This document shows positions 41,875 to 50,215 of a DNA stretch of 64,000 nucleotides, in pieces. Origin of the DNA: Gordonia heveisoli (GTDB taxonomy: Bacteria; Actinomycetota; Actinomycetes; Mycobacteriales; Mycobacteriaceae). The position numbers and the translations under genes were made by a program. The notes under the pieces were generated by a model, which worked only from the letters and a program-made list of their open reading frames with translations, ran no database searches and was not told where the DNA came from. Positions within the stretch are counted from its first letter, which is position 1. Each line of letters begins with the position of its first letter. The DNA lies in the NCBI RefSeq assembly GCF_030315745.1, contig NZ_JASXSH010000001.1, positions 248,001 through 312,000 of the forward strand, in the 5' to 3' direction.

Positions 41875-43919
41875 CGCACACCCCCGATCAGCTCACCGTC
41901 GACGAGCCGGCCGTCGACCAGTTCGACCCGCCGGTCGCAGACCTTGTCCAAGGATTCGAAGTCGTGCGAGATGATCACAATCGTCTGCCCCTGACTGCGC
42001 AGTAGTGCGAGCAGGTCGACGATCTCGTCGCGCGCATACGGATCGAGTCCGGCGAGCGGTTCGTCGAGGACCAGGATCTGCGGCCGCCGCGCGATCAGGC
42101 CGGCCAGCACCACCCGGCGCATCTGTCCGCCGGACAACGCGTCGACACCGGTCGTGGCCATCGCACGGGACAGCCCGACGAGTTCGAGGACTCGCGCCAC
42201 CTCGGCGGTACCGACCTTCTCGCCACCGGCCGCCATGATCTCGTCGGCGACCGTCGTCTTCTGCAACTGCAACCGGGCGTGCTGAAAACCGAGACCGACC
42301 GCGCCGACCTGCCCGGCCACCGGCGAACCGTCGAGCAGACAAGTCCCCGAACCAGGTTCGATGAGTCCGGCCATGATCCACGCCAGCGTCGTCTTGCCCG
42401 ACCCGTTGCCACCCACGATCAGCAATCCGTCGCCTCGATGCACCGTCAGCGAGACATCGGTCAGAGCGCGCACCTCCCACGGTGATCCCGGCAGATGGGC
42501 GTGGCCGATATGGTCGAGCACCAGGAGCGGCGATCGGCTCGGCACGCGGCGCCCACTGTCACTCGACAGGTCGACAGGCGGGGGATCGGCGAGGGCAGAC
42601 GATGCCTGCGCGGGCATCCACGACGTCTCCGGCGGCACCACACGACCGTCGGCCAGCGCGATCACCCGGTCCGCCGCCGCGGCCTCGTTGGCCCGATGCG
42701 TGATCAGGACGACGGTGATCCCTCGACGTCCCGGCAGTCCGGCCAGCAGATCGAGCAGCTGCCCCCTGCCGTCGGGGTCGACCATCGAGGTCACCTCGTC
42801 GGCGATGAGCAGTGCGGGGTCGCGGGCCAGCGCGGCGGCGATCGCCAGCCGCTGCTGCTGACCGCCGGAAAGATCGGAGGTCTCGCGGCCGCCCAGTCCG
42901 GCCAGCCCGACTTCGGCGAGCAGCGCCTCGACGTCGACCTCGGCGTCGGCGGGAAGGCCCCACACCACGTCGTCGGCGACACGCGAACCCAGCATCTGGG
43001 TCTCCGGTCGCTGCAGGACCAGCGCGGTACCGCCGCGCTGCCCCAACCCGGGAAGCCCCGGTCGAGTCAGGGACCCGACAGTCGGCTCGCGGCCCGCGAG
43101 CAACTTGGCCAACGTCGACTTACCCGAACCGTTCGCCCCGACGATCGCGACGAACTCGCCCGCCCCGATGGTCAGGTCGATGTCATGCAAGATCTGCCGC
43201 GCACCCGGCCGGTAGGCGAACCCCACACCGACGGCGCGCAACGGCAGCGGCGCGACGTGCGCGTTCTCGTCGACAACCTCCCCGGCAAGAGTGTCCTCAC
43301 TCGGCACACTCTCCAGCCGGGTGATCACCCCGCCGAGGATCCACCACGCGACATACAGCGACATCACCGTGCCCACTGTCCCCGACACCCAGATCCACGC
43401 CCACCAGTAGTCGTTGATGCTGGTGCTCATCGAGTCGAGCAGATTGCCCAGCCCGTTGGCCGGCTCCCACTTGTGCAGCCACTTGGCCACGCCGCCCAGG
43501 GTGTTGGTCATCGCCTCGATGGCCAGTTCACGCAGCGGTTTGAGGATCAGCAGCGCGAGTACCGAGATCCCGCCGATGATCGGCGCGGCGACCAGGGTGG
43601 CCACGGTGAGTGAGCCCAGGCCACGGTGGCGACGTTTGATGTCCCCGACGATGCCGCCGATCAGCGCGGACCCGATCACCGTCGCCAGCGCACCGGTACC
43701 CGCCATCGCGAAGGCGACGGCGGTGGATGCGACCGTCGCGGTGATCAGGGCACGGGGTCGGGTGCGCGCGGCGACCAGGGCCAACGGCACCGGCGCGAGC
43801 AGACCGGCCGCCTGAGCGAGCGGGATGACCGCGGCGATCACCACGAGGGCGACCGTCAGACCACCGAAAATGGCGATGGACGCAATCTCCATCGGCCGCA
43901 GGGGTGGCGAGTTCTTCAC
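41871..43919 (-). CDS. ECF transporter: S-component-like domain fused to two EcfA ATPase domains
   Basis: 682 residues. About 1-205: six hydrophobic segments of a DUF2232/ThiW-like S-component. About 225-440 and 460-682: two ATPase domains with Walker A (VGANGSGKST; VGGNGSGKTT), signature LSGGQQQR and LSGGQMRR, and Walker B LLIADEVT and LVLDEPLAG. Such fusions occur in actinobacterial ECF systems and pair with the EcfT encoded next. A GTG start follows CACACT at 6 nt. A KSI-like gene lies further downstream but is separately controlled. Confidence 0.85.
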   Translation of the reverse strand: MKNSPPLRPMEIASIAIFGGLTVALVVIAAVIPLAQAAGLLAPVPLALVAARTRPRALITATVASTAVAFAMAGTGALATVIGSALIGGIVGDIKRRHRGLGSLTVATLVAAPIIGGISVLALLILKPLRELAIEAMTNTLGGVAKWLHKWEPANGLGNLLDSMSTSINDYWWAWIWVSGTVGTVMSLYVAWWILGGVITRLESVPSEDTLAGEVVDENAHVAPLPLRAVGVGFAYRPGARQILHDIDLTIGAGEFVAIVGANGSGKSTLAKLLAGREPTVGSLTRPGLPGLGQRGGTALVLQRPETQMLGSRVADDVVWGLPADAEVDVEALLAEVGLAGLGGRETSDLSGGQQQRLAIAAALARDPALLIADEVTSMVDPDGRGQLLDLLAGLPGRRGITVVLITHRANEAAAADRVIALADGRVVPPETSWMPAQASSALADPPPVDLSSDSGRRVPSRSPLLVLDHIGHAHLPGSPWEVRALTDVSLTVHRGDGLLIVGGNGSGKTTLAWIMAGLIEPGSGTCLLDGSPVAGQVGAVGLGFQHARLQLQKTTVADEIMAAGGEKVGTAEVARVLELVGLSRAMATTGVDALSGGQMRRVVLAGLIARRPQILVLDEPLAGLDPYARDEIVDLLALLRSQGQTIVIISHDFESLDKVCDRRVELVDGRLVDGELIGGVR

Positions 43920-44122
43920 CCGTCCAGTGTGCCTGGTGTCGGCGGCGGGGCCGCTGTCGCGTCGTGCACTCGATCGGGTGAATTACGTCGTGTTAAAGAA
44001 GCATCACAACACGGTGTTTCGAGTTGTCGACGTCACCAATGCGGGGCATATTCTGTCCCACACGGGTTTTCGACGATGTCGAGACCGATGGTTGAGAGAC
44101 CGATGTGTGAAGGGAGTTCGCC
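43920..44122. other. Divergent intergenic region
   Basis: Holds an inverted repeat CGTGTT (43989-43994) / AACACG (44008-44013) with a 13-nt spacer and a direct repeat GAGACCGATG (near 44080 and 44099). Either could be a regulator site. No gene is seen. Confidence 0.35.
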
Positions 44123-44644
44123 ATGCAGTCGATCCCGATCGGCCTCACGCCGTTCCATCACGACGGACAGCTCAATGGCATCCTGATCTCCGGCCGCTGG
44201 CCCGCCTCGACCCTGGAGTGGACGCAGACCCTGGTGGCGTCGGTGCGTATCGCCTGCCGGCCCGGCTTTCTCCCCACCACGACCATCTTCGGGGTCGTCG
44301 AAGATCGCCCCGAGAACGCCGAACCCGATGCGGTGGGCATGATGCTCGCGGTCGGCAACGTCGTCGACGACAGCTTCGTCGAGGCGGGCCGCTTCCTGAC
44401 CAACCCACCCGCGCTGCTGATGCTGCATCCGCCGTCACAAACCCGGCCGTCGCTCCCCGAATGCGCCGATGTCGCATCGGGCTGTGTGTTGCTGCCCGGA
44501 CTCCCCGAACTCGGCCTGGAACATCGGGCCGGATGGGCCGAGGCCGAAGCCGACGGAACCGTCGTCAACCTCCGCAACGAGGTCGGCATCGACCCCAACG
44601 CCGACCCGGACACCGCGGTGCTCGCCATGCTTCTCGCAGCATAG
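44123..44644 (+). CDS. Conserved-looking hypothetical protein
   Basis: 173 residues. Soluble, acidic, with FHHDGQLNGILISGRWPASTLEWTQTLV and LMLHPPSQTRPSLPECADVASGC. I do not recognise a domain. GGGAG 6 nt before the ATG and high third-position GC mark it as a real gene. It stands alone between the ECF operon and the cation exporter. Confidence 0.7.
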   Translation: MQSIPIGLTPFHHDGQLNGILISGRWPASTLEWTQTLVASVRIACRPGFLPTTTIFGVVEDRPENAEPDAVGMMLAVGNVVDDSFVEAGRFLTNPPALLMLHPPSQTRPSLPECADVASGCVLLPGLPELGLEHRAGWAEAEADGTVVNLRNEVGIDPNADPDTAVLAMLLAA

Positions 44645-44723
44645 TGACCCCACACCTGTTTTCAGGGTGCCCTAACTCTAGATTTTGTGCCCCCTACCTG
44701 CGGAAATAAGGGTCCGCGACGTG

Positions 44724-44753
44724 TTGCACGAACAATGAAGGCCTCACTAACCT
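44724..44753 (+). promoter_or_regulatory. Promoter of the GDT1-family gene
   Basis: TTGCAC (44724-44729) and TAACCT (44748-44753) with an 18-nt spacer. The -10 ends 6 nt before the GTG at 44760, indicating a leaderless message. Confidence 0.6.
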
Positions 44754-44759
44754 GGCCAT

Positions 44760-45470
44760 GTGATCGCTGCCCTGCTCCTGAGTTTCGGCGCCATCTTCGT
44801 CGCCGAACTCGGCGACAAATCGCAGCTGATGGCCATGACGTACGCCCTGCGCTACCGCTGGTGGATCGTCCTCCTCGCGATCACCGTGGCAACCACCGCA
44901 GTGCACGCGGCGTCGGTGTTCTTCGGCCACTTCCTGGGGCTATCCCTCCCCGGTGACGCCATGTCCGTCGTCGCCGGTCTCGCGATGATCGTCTTCGCGC
45001 TGTGGACACTGCGTGGCGACGACCTCACCGAGGACGAATCGGCGCGGGCCACCCGGGTCGGCGCGTCGGTGTTCTTCGCGGTGATGTCGTCGTTCTTCCT
45101 CGCCGAACTCGGCGACAAGACGATGTTGTTCACCATCACCCTCGCCGCCGACCACGACTGGCTGGGTGTGTGGATCGGTTCGACGCTGGGCATGGTCGCC
45201 GCCGATGCGCTGGCCATCGCAGTGGGCGCACTACTCGGCAAACACCTGCCCGAGCGCACCATCGCGATCGGTGCGGCCGTCCTGTTCTTCGGCTTCGCGG
45301 CCTGGTTGCTCTACCACGGGCTCGCCGACGCTGCCATCGGCACGATCGTCGCCACCCTCGCCGCCGTCGTCGCCCTGATCGGTATCGGGGCCGTGTACAT
45401 CCGCCGTACCCGCCAAGGTGCGCGGAGTGTCGATCACCACGAGGACAACCCCCGACCGATCGTTCGGTAA
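44760..45470 (+). CDS. GDT1/TMEM165 (UPF0016) family manganese/calcium exporter
   Basis: 236 residues, six membrane helices in two repeats, each with the family motif E-x-G-D-K: FVAELGDKSQLMAM and FLAELGDKTMLF. Members export Mn2+ or Ca2+ in exchange for protons. GTG start is leaderless from its own promoter. No manganese riboswitch is seen upstream. Confidence 0.88.
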   Translation: MIAALLLSFGAIFVAELGDKSQLMAMTYALRYRWWIVLLAITVATTAVHAASVFFGHFLGLSLPGDAMSVVAGLAMIVFALWTLRGDDLTEDESARATRVGASVFFAVMSSFFLAELGDKTMLFTITLAADHDWLGVWIGSTLGMVAADALAIAVGALLGKHLPERTIAIGAAVLFFGFAAWLLYHGLADAAIGTIVATLAAVVALIGIGAVYIRRTRQGARSVDHHEDNPRPIVR

Positions 45471-45480
45471 TCACGGGGGT
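45448..45480 (+). terminator. Hairpin at the end of the GDT1-family gene
   Basis: ACCCCCG and CGGGGGT arms enclose an inner CCGA/TCGG stem. It spans the stop codon of the gene. Confidence 0.5.
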
Positions 45481-45581
45481 CTCCTGCGGTCACCACCCCC
45501 GCAGTGTTTATCGTGAAGGAGTTCCGGCACCGCATCCGGTGCCGGGCGCTGCTCCCTCCCCCGAAAGGACGCACAGGACTC

Positions 45582-46343
45582 ATGGACGTTTCCGGCTCAT
45601 CCGTACTGGTCACCGGCGCCGCCTCCGGCCTCGGCGCGGCCACCGCCCGCCGCTTCGCCGCCGCCGGCGCACAGGTCTACGGCCTCGATCTCCAGCCGTC
45701 CATCGACAAGGCCGCCCCGGTTCCCGGCGTCACCCTGCTGCCCGCCGACGTCACCAGCGAGATCGACGTCAAGGCCGCGATCGACACCATCGTCGACGGT
45801 GGCGCACCGCTGCGCGTCGCGGTCAACTGCGCCGGTGTCGGCTGGGCCGCCCGCATCCTGGGCAAGAATGGGCCGCATGAGCTGGACCTGTTCCAGAAGG
45901 TCATCAGCATCAACCTCGTCGGCACCTTCAACGTGATGCGTCTAGCTGCCGCCCGCATCGCCGAAGAGCCCACCATCGACGGCGACGGACAGCGCGGCGT
46001 CATCATCAACACCGCATCGGTCGCAGCCTTCGAGGGCCAGATCGGCCAGATCGCCTACGCCGCGTCCAAGGGTGGCGTCCACGCGATGACCATCTCCGCC
46101 GCCCGCGACCTCGCGCGCGTCGGCATCCGGGTCAACACCATCGCACCCGGAACCATCAGCACCCCGATGCTGGCCGGTGTGACCCCCGAGTTCCAGAAGA
46201 CCCTGGCCGAGGCCATCCCGTTCCCGCAGCGACTCGGCGAGCCCGACGAATACGCCCAGCTCGCGGAGTTCATCGCCACCCACAACTACATCAACGGCGA
46301 AACCATCCGCATGGACGGCGCAATCCGCATGGCACCGCGCTGA
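45582..46343 (+). CDS. SDR, 3-hydroxyacyl-CoA dehydrogenase type-2-like
   Basis: 253 residues. VLVTGAASGLGAATARRFAAAGA opens it; NCAGVGWAARIL, NTASVAAFEGQIGQ and Y-x3-K in YAASKGGVHAM follow. The end INGETIRMDGAIRMAPR is typical of the HSD17B10-like subgroup that oxidises 3-hydroxyacyl-CoA or steroid alcohols with NAD. ATG at 45582 is chosen as the conserved opening. Confidence 0.83.
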   Translation: MDVSGSSVLVTGAASGLGAATARRFAAAGAQVYGLDLQPSIDKAAPVPGVTLLPADVTSEIDVKAAIDTIVDGGAPLRVAVNCAGVGWAARILGKNGPHELDLFQKVISINLVGTFNVMRLAAARIAEEPTIDGDGQRGVIINTASVAAFEGQIGQIAYAASKGGVHAMTISAARDLARVGIRVNTIAPGTISTPMLAGVTPEFQKTLAEAIPFPQRLGEPDEYAQLAEFIATHNYINGETIRMDGAIRMAPR

Positions 46344-46378
46344 TCCTCGGCTCCGACCCGACGTCGACGCGCCCCAGA

Positions 46379-46424
46379 TGACGAACGGCCTGCCCGGCAC
46401 CCAAAGCCGGCAGGCCGTTCGTCA
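46379..46424. terminator. Strong bidirectional terminator
   Basis: Perfect 16-bp stem with arms TGACGAACGGCCTGCC (46379-46394) and GGCAGGCCGTTCGTCA (46409-46424), continued by GGC/GCC inside. It lies between two converging genes. Confidence 0.85.
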
Positions 46425-46438
46425 GTACACGGGTCGTG

Positions 46439-47563
46439 TCAGCGCTGGGCCAGGCCGAATTCTTCGGCGGCGACAGCCTGGGAGAGTCGGCGCAACGGTT
46501 CGGCGTCCGCTTCGAGCCCGGCCCCATCGTCGGGAACCACATCCCACACGGCACCCTTGATCTCGGCGGCCTCGCGATACTCCTCGACGGCCCGCTTGAG
46601 TAGTCGGGCCTGCACGTCGACGTCGGCGTATTCGAACAGCCGCGGCAGGAACGGACTGATCTGGGTGAGTGCGTCACGAGTCTCGACGACCCGCCGGTGC
46701 AGCCGGGTGGTGGGTACCAGGATCCCCGGATTCGGCAGCACAACTTCGGGGACCGCCTCGGTGACCAGTCGCCACAGCGGAATCAGGTCGGTGTCCATGC
46801 GCCGACGACGACGGTTGGCCATGGCGGCCGCGATCCGGCTGTGCACCATCGGATAGCTGATACCGAACAGGAACGCCACCACGCCGAGGACCGTCAGGAT
46901 CCGGCTGGTGGTCAGCAGCCACGGCATCCGCGCGAGATCGCCCATCGACACCAGCACGAAGCAGATCTGTGCCAGCGAGCCGACCGCGAGCAGCCCCAAT
47001 CCCAGCACCAGTAGCCCGAGCGACGTGCGTAGATAGCCGTCGGCGGCCTGGAAGAAGCGATACACGCTGCGCACACAGGCGACGAAGCCGTAACTGAGGT
47101 AGCCGCAGGCGATGAGGAAGAACAGCGCGAAACTCCAATTGCGCGCGGTCCACTCGCTGATCGACGCGGTACGTATCTCCACCGGGATGACCAGCATGGT
47201 GACCTGCAGCCCGACCAGGGCGACGACCAGCGGCAACGCCTCCAGTCCCGCACGTCTCTCCCGGGACACCTCAGGTCCCGGGAAGAAGAACACCACCACC
47301 AGGGCGGCCACCGCGACTGCGAGCAGCGCATAGAACACCACCCGGGAGGCGCCCGTGAACGCGGCCTCCATCGCGTCGGTCACCGAGTCGTCGGCCACCA
47401 CGAAAGAGAGGGTGAGCGCGGCGATCGCCACGGTCATCGCCAGCGGCTGCAGACCCCACCCATTGCGGCGAATCTGATCCAGCCGCCAGCACAGCGCGAT
47501 CGCGAACACCACGAGCGCCATCGTGTTGATGATGCCGACACTGACCGTCACCCCTACAACCAT
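46439..47563 (-). CDS. Multi-pass membrane protein of the MAB_1171c-like family
   Basis: 374 residues. Seven or eight membrane helices (about 1-230) and a soluble C-terminus with DTDLIPLWRLVTEAVPE and RRVVETRDALTQISPFLPRLF. Such proteins occur next to XRE and ImmA/IrrE genes in Mycobacteriales; their task is not known. It overlaps the ImmA/IrrE gene by 10 nt, so the two are coupled. Confidence 0.72.
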   Translation of the reverse strand: MVVGVTVSVGIINTMALVVFAIALCWRLDQIRRNGWGLQPLAMTVAIAALTLSFVVADDSVTDAMEAAFTGASRVVFYALLAVAVAALVVVFFFPGPEVSRERRAGLEALPLVVALVGLQVTMLVIPVEIRTASISEWTARNWSFALFFLIACGYLSYGFVACVRSVYRFFQAADGYLRTSLGLLVLGLGLLAVGSLAQICFVLVSMGDLARMPWLLTTSRILTVLGVVAFLFGISYPMVHSRIAAAMANRRRRRMDTDLIPLWRLVTEAVPEVVLPNPGILVPTTRLHRRVVETRDALTQISPFLPRLFEYADVDVQARLLKRAVEEYREAAEIKGAVWDVVPDDGAGLEADAEPLRRLSQAVAAEEFGLAQR

Positions 47564-48090
47564 CCCCGATGGCCGCCGAGCAGTTTCTGGAGGCCTCGGA
47601 GTTCACCGTCGTCGGAAGTGGACCCGACCGCGGTGGTGGCATCTTCTGCCCAGCTCAGGATCATGGAGGCCAGCATCTCGGCTTCCCACTCCCGGTCGTC
47701 GGAGTAGCAGGTGCGACGCAGCGCGGCCTCGGATTCATCGTCGCCGGGCCCGCCGGCACCACCCGCGGCCACCGCGGCGGACAGATCACCGATGTCGCCG
47801 AGTACCTGGTGCCCGGCGATGAGATGACCGAATTCGTGGATGACTATCTGGTCGCGGTGGAGCTTCGACGTGTTGGCCTGATGAAAGAAGTAGTCGCCGT
47901 CCTCGGCCGCCAGCCAGATGCCGTTGGGCACCCCGACGGGAAGCGGGTGGGCGATCAGGCGGATCGGACGGCCTCGACGTTCGCCATAGCGATCACACAG
48001 TTGCGTCACGTCGAGCGGAAGATCGAGCTCGAGCCCACGCAAGGTGTCCCGACACAGCGCACGGAGCGCACGTTCACTACGACGACGCAT
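47554..48090 (-). CDS. ImmA/IrrE family metallopeptidase-like protein
   Basis: 178 residues. The zinc motif VIHEFGHLIAGHQ (HExxH) lies at about 85-90, and a downstream acidic REWEAEMLASMI provides the third ligand. ImmA/IrrE peptidases cleave XRE repressors. An XRE (EspR-like) gene lies just upstream and a membrane protein downstream, so a cleavage-controlled regulator with a membrane partner is suggested. Confidence 0.85.
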   Translation of the reverse strand: MRRRSERALRALCRDTLRGLELDLPLDVTQLCDRYGERRGRPIRLIAHPLPVGVPNGIWLAAEDGDYFFHQANTSKLHRDQIVIHEFGHLIAGHQVLGDIGDLSAAVAAGGAGGPGDDESEAALRRTCYSDDREWEAEMLASMILSWAEDATTAVGSTSDDGELRGLQKLLGGHRGWL

Positions 48091-48123
48091 GAAGTATGCG
48101 GATCAGTCCCTGCCTCGCTGCGG

Positions 48124-48699
48124 TCAGCCTTCGTGCGACGGGTTTCCGCCGACGACACGCAGACGGGAATCGGCCTGCTTGTCCTCGGTGCCGAGGCCCG
48201 CGGCGACGACGTCCGGCGGATCCGTCGGCAGTCCCTGCTGCACGCGTAGCACCTTGATCAGCTCGTTGACGACGGTCACCGAATCGCTGGACAGCCCGGC
48301 GAGGCGGAAGGCAGCCAATTGGACGTTGGTGTCGGCCTGCAAACGCATGAGATCGATCTCGTCGCGGGTGCGCTGGGCCTGGCGATCTTCCAGGAAGTAG
48401 TGGACGTCGACTCCGAAGGCGGCGGCAATCCCCTCGACCGTACGGAACGACGGCGACTTGGCCTTCCCGGAGCGCAACTGGCTCAGGTACGACTCGCCGA
48501 GCCGGAAGCCGCGCTCGGTGGACCGCTGTGCGATCGCCTTGGCACTGTAGGCACGGCCATTGGGGCCGGGGACGGTACGGAACAGTTCCTCAAGTCGTCG
48601 GGCGAACAGACCCGGGTCGACGGTGTCGAGGCGACCGGATCGGTCCGAGTCGGCGGCGCATGCATCACCCATCGGGTTTTCCATTCCTCCAGTGGTCAT
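48124..48699 (-). CDS. XRE-family regulator, EspR-like
   Basis: 191 residues. The N-terminal region ARRLEELFRTVPGPNGRAYSAK, then YLSQLRSGKAKSPSFRTVEGIAAAFGVDVHYFLED, follows mycobacterial EspR closely, including the SYLSQLRSG recognition helix. The C-terminal half is helical. ATG 48699 has GGAG at 8 nt. EspR-type proteins act as nucleoid-associated regulators of secretion and cell-envelope genes. It probably is the substrate or partner of the ImmA/IrrE protein. Confidence 0.83.
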   Translation of the reverse strand: MTTGGMENPMGDACAADSDRSGRLDTVDPGLFARRLEELFRTVPGPNGRAYSAKAIAQRSTERGFRLGESYLSQLRSGKAKSPSFRTVEGIAAAFGVDVHYFLEDRQAQRTRDEIDLMRLQADTNVQLAAFRLAGLSSDSVTVVNELIKVLRVQQGLPTDPPDVVAAGLGTEDKQADSRLRVVGGNPSHEG

Positions 48700-48747
48700 G
48701 ACAAAATCTCCGAACCCAGAATTTGATCTTGCAAACATTAAAGCCCG

Positions 48748-48853
48748 CAATGCATCCCCAATGCAACGCTAGGTACGCTCAGAACGTACCCGACATTCAG
48801 GACCAATGCGTGCCACCTGTGGCAATGCTGTAACGATCCGAGGTGTGGCATTG
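48748..48853. promoter_or_regulatory. Cluster of CAATGC motifs upstream of the EspR-like gene
   Basis: CAATGC begins at 48748, 48759, 48804 and 48823 and appears inverted (GCATTG) at 48848. Five copies in 106 bp is well above chance. They lie in the gap (48700-49001) between divergent genes and are candidate autoregulatory sites. The rest of the gap shows no other feature. Confidence 0.4.
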
Positions 48854-49001
48854 TTCACACTTTTTCAGCTCTTCGGTGAATGACCCGGTTCACGCTGTTT
48901 AACAACGGCTGTCGATCCGGTAAATAACTTCAGAACACAGGCCACAACGCACGACCCCCGAGTTCATCCCCCAGCACCTCAGCGTACCCCTAGGGAGACC
49001 G

Positions 49002-50156
49002 ATGAAGCACCGCGCGAGCACCCGCACGCGGACCAGCCGACGCCCACGGCTGCTCGCCGCACTCGCGGCGGTGATCGCACTCATCGCGCTCACGCTGGCC
49101 GCCGGCATCGGATCGTCTGAACCGGGCGAGTCGGGCGGCGGCGACCACAGCAGCAGCGGCTCGGGTTCCGGTGAGGGCAGCGACCAGGGCGAGGGCAGCG
49201 ACCAGGGTGACGGCACCAGCCGGGGTGACGGCACCAGCCGGGGTGACGGCAACGGACGCAGCGGTGACCGGGAGGGAACGCGCGATCGCGAAGGAAGACA
49301 CGGTGACGGTGGCAGCACCGGCGGAACCGGTCGCCAGGGCGACAGCGAGAACGACAGCGACAGCGACAGCGACAGCCAGAACGACGACACGAACACCGAC
49401 GACAACACCCCCGACACCGACGGCACCGGCCAGAACGACGACGCCGGGTCCGATCCGACCGGTGGGACCGAGCGCCCCGACCCGGGTACCAGCGGCCGTG
49501 GGACCGGCCACCACCACGGGGGGCACGGACACGGCGGTCACGGACACGGACACGGCGGACACGGCGGCGGACTCCCCCACTCGCATCCGACGCCCACCGA
49601 GCCGACTGTCCCGACCGAACCCACCACCCCGACCGAGACTTCCGAAACTTCCCCGACCAGCGCGAACACTCCGCGCCCGCCGCGGTTCACCTATCGGCCG
49701 CCGGTTCACCCGGAGACCACCACGACCACCCCGGACCACGACAGCGACGGCACCGACGACTCCGGCCCCGACTCGTCGCCCGACCGGGTTCCGGCGGTGG
49801 CCGCTCCCGGCGGCGGGACCCCCGGCGGCGGGGGCGCACCGGGAACCGGAGGCGCATCACCTTCCGGCGGCGGCACCGGAGGAGCAGGCGCAGGTGGCGG
49901 CGCCACGTTGTCGGTACCGCGAGTCCCGGCTGCCACGTCGGCCCCCGAAGCCAACTCTCCGGTAGCGGCACCCGAGGCGGCCGCGGTCATGGCGTTGCCC
50001 GCCGCCCATCCGGCCCCGGGCACGTCGACCGACCGGATGGGCGGTCTACGCGACTTCGTCATCGGCATTGCCCCCGGCGGTCTACTGATGCTCGGCGCGG
50101 TGGCTCTATTGGGCAGCGGATCATTCCTCGACGCCCTGCGGTCCATGCGCTCCTGA
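49002..50156 (+). CDS. Low-complexity exported/membrane protein, His-rich
   Basis: 384 residues. N-terminal membrane segment LLAALAAVIALIALTLAAGIG, then a disordered Gly/Ser/Asp/Thr-rich body with tandem repeats (EGSDQG, DGTSRG), a His/Gly-rich block (HHHGGHGHGGHGHGHGGHGG), a Pro/Thr-rich stretch, and a C-terminal hydrophobic helix GLLMLGAVALLGSG. The His block could bind metal. AGGGAG lies 4 nt before the ATG. No family recognised. Repeat DNA (49174-49255) may vary in number among strains. Confidence 0.7.
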   Translation: MKHRASTRTRTSRRPRLLAALAAVIALIALTLAAGIGSSEPGESGGGDHSSSGSGSGEGSDQGEGSDQGDGTSRGDGTSRGDGNGRSGDREGTRDREGRHGDGGSTGGTGRQGDSENDSDSDSDSQNDDTNTDDNTPDTDGTGQNDDAGSDPTGGTERPDPGTSGRGTGHHHGGHGHGGHGHGHGGHGGGLPHSHPTPTEPTVPTEPTTPTETSETSPTSANTPRPPRFTYRPPVHPETTTTTPDHDSDGTDDSGPDSSPDRVPAVAAPGGGTPGGGGAPGTGGASPSGGGTGGAGAGGGATLSVPRVPAATSAPEANSPVAAPEAAAVMALPAAHPAPGTSTDRMGGLRDFVIGIAPGGLLMLGAVALLGSGSFLDALRSMRS

Positions 50157-50215
50157 TCGATCGGTCGCCGGCGGCACGGCCGATGCCGGTGCCCGATCTC
50201 GCGACGCGCGCGGGA

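Noticed and set aside
44645-44759. Manganese (yybP-ykoY) riboswitch before the GDT1 gene
   Set aside because: The promoter ends 6 nt before the GTG, leaving no leader for a riboswitch.
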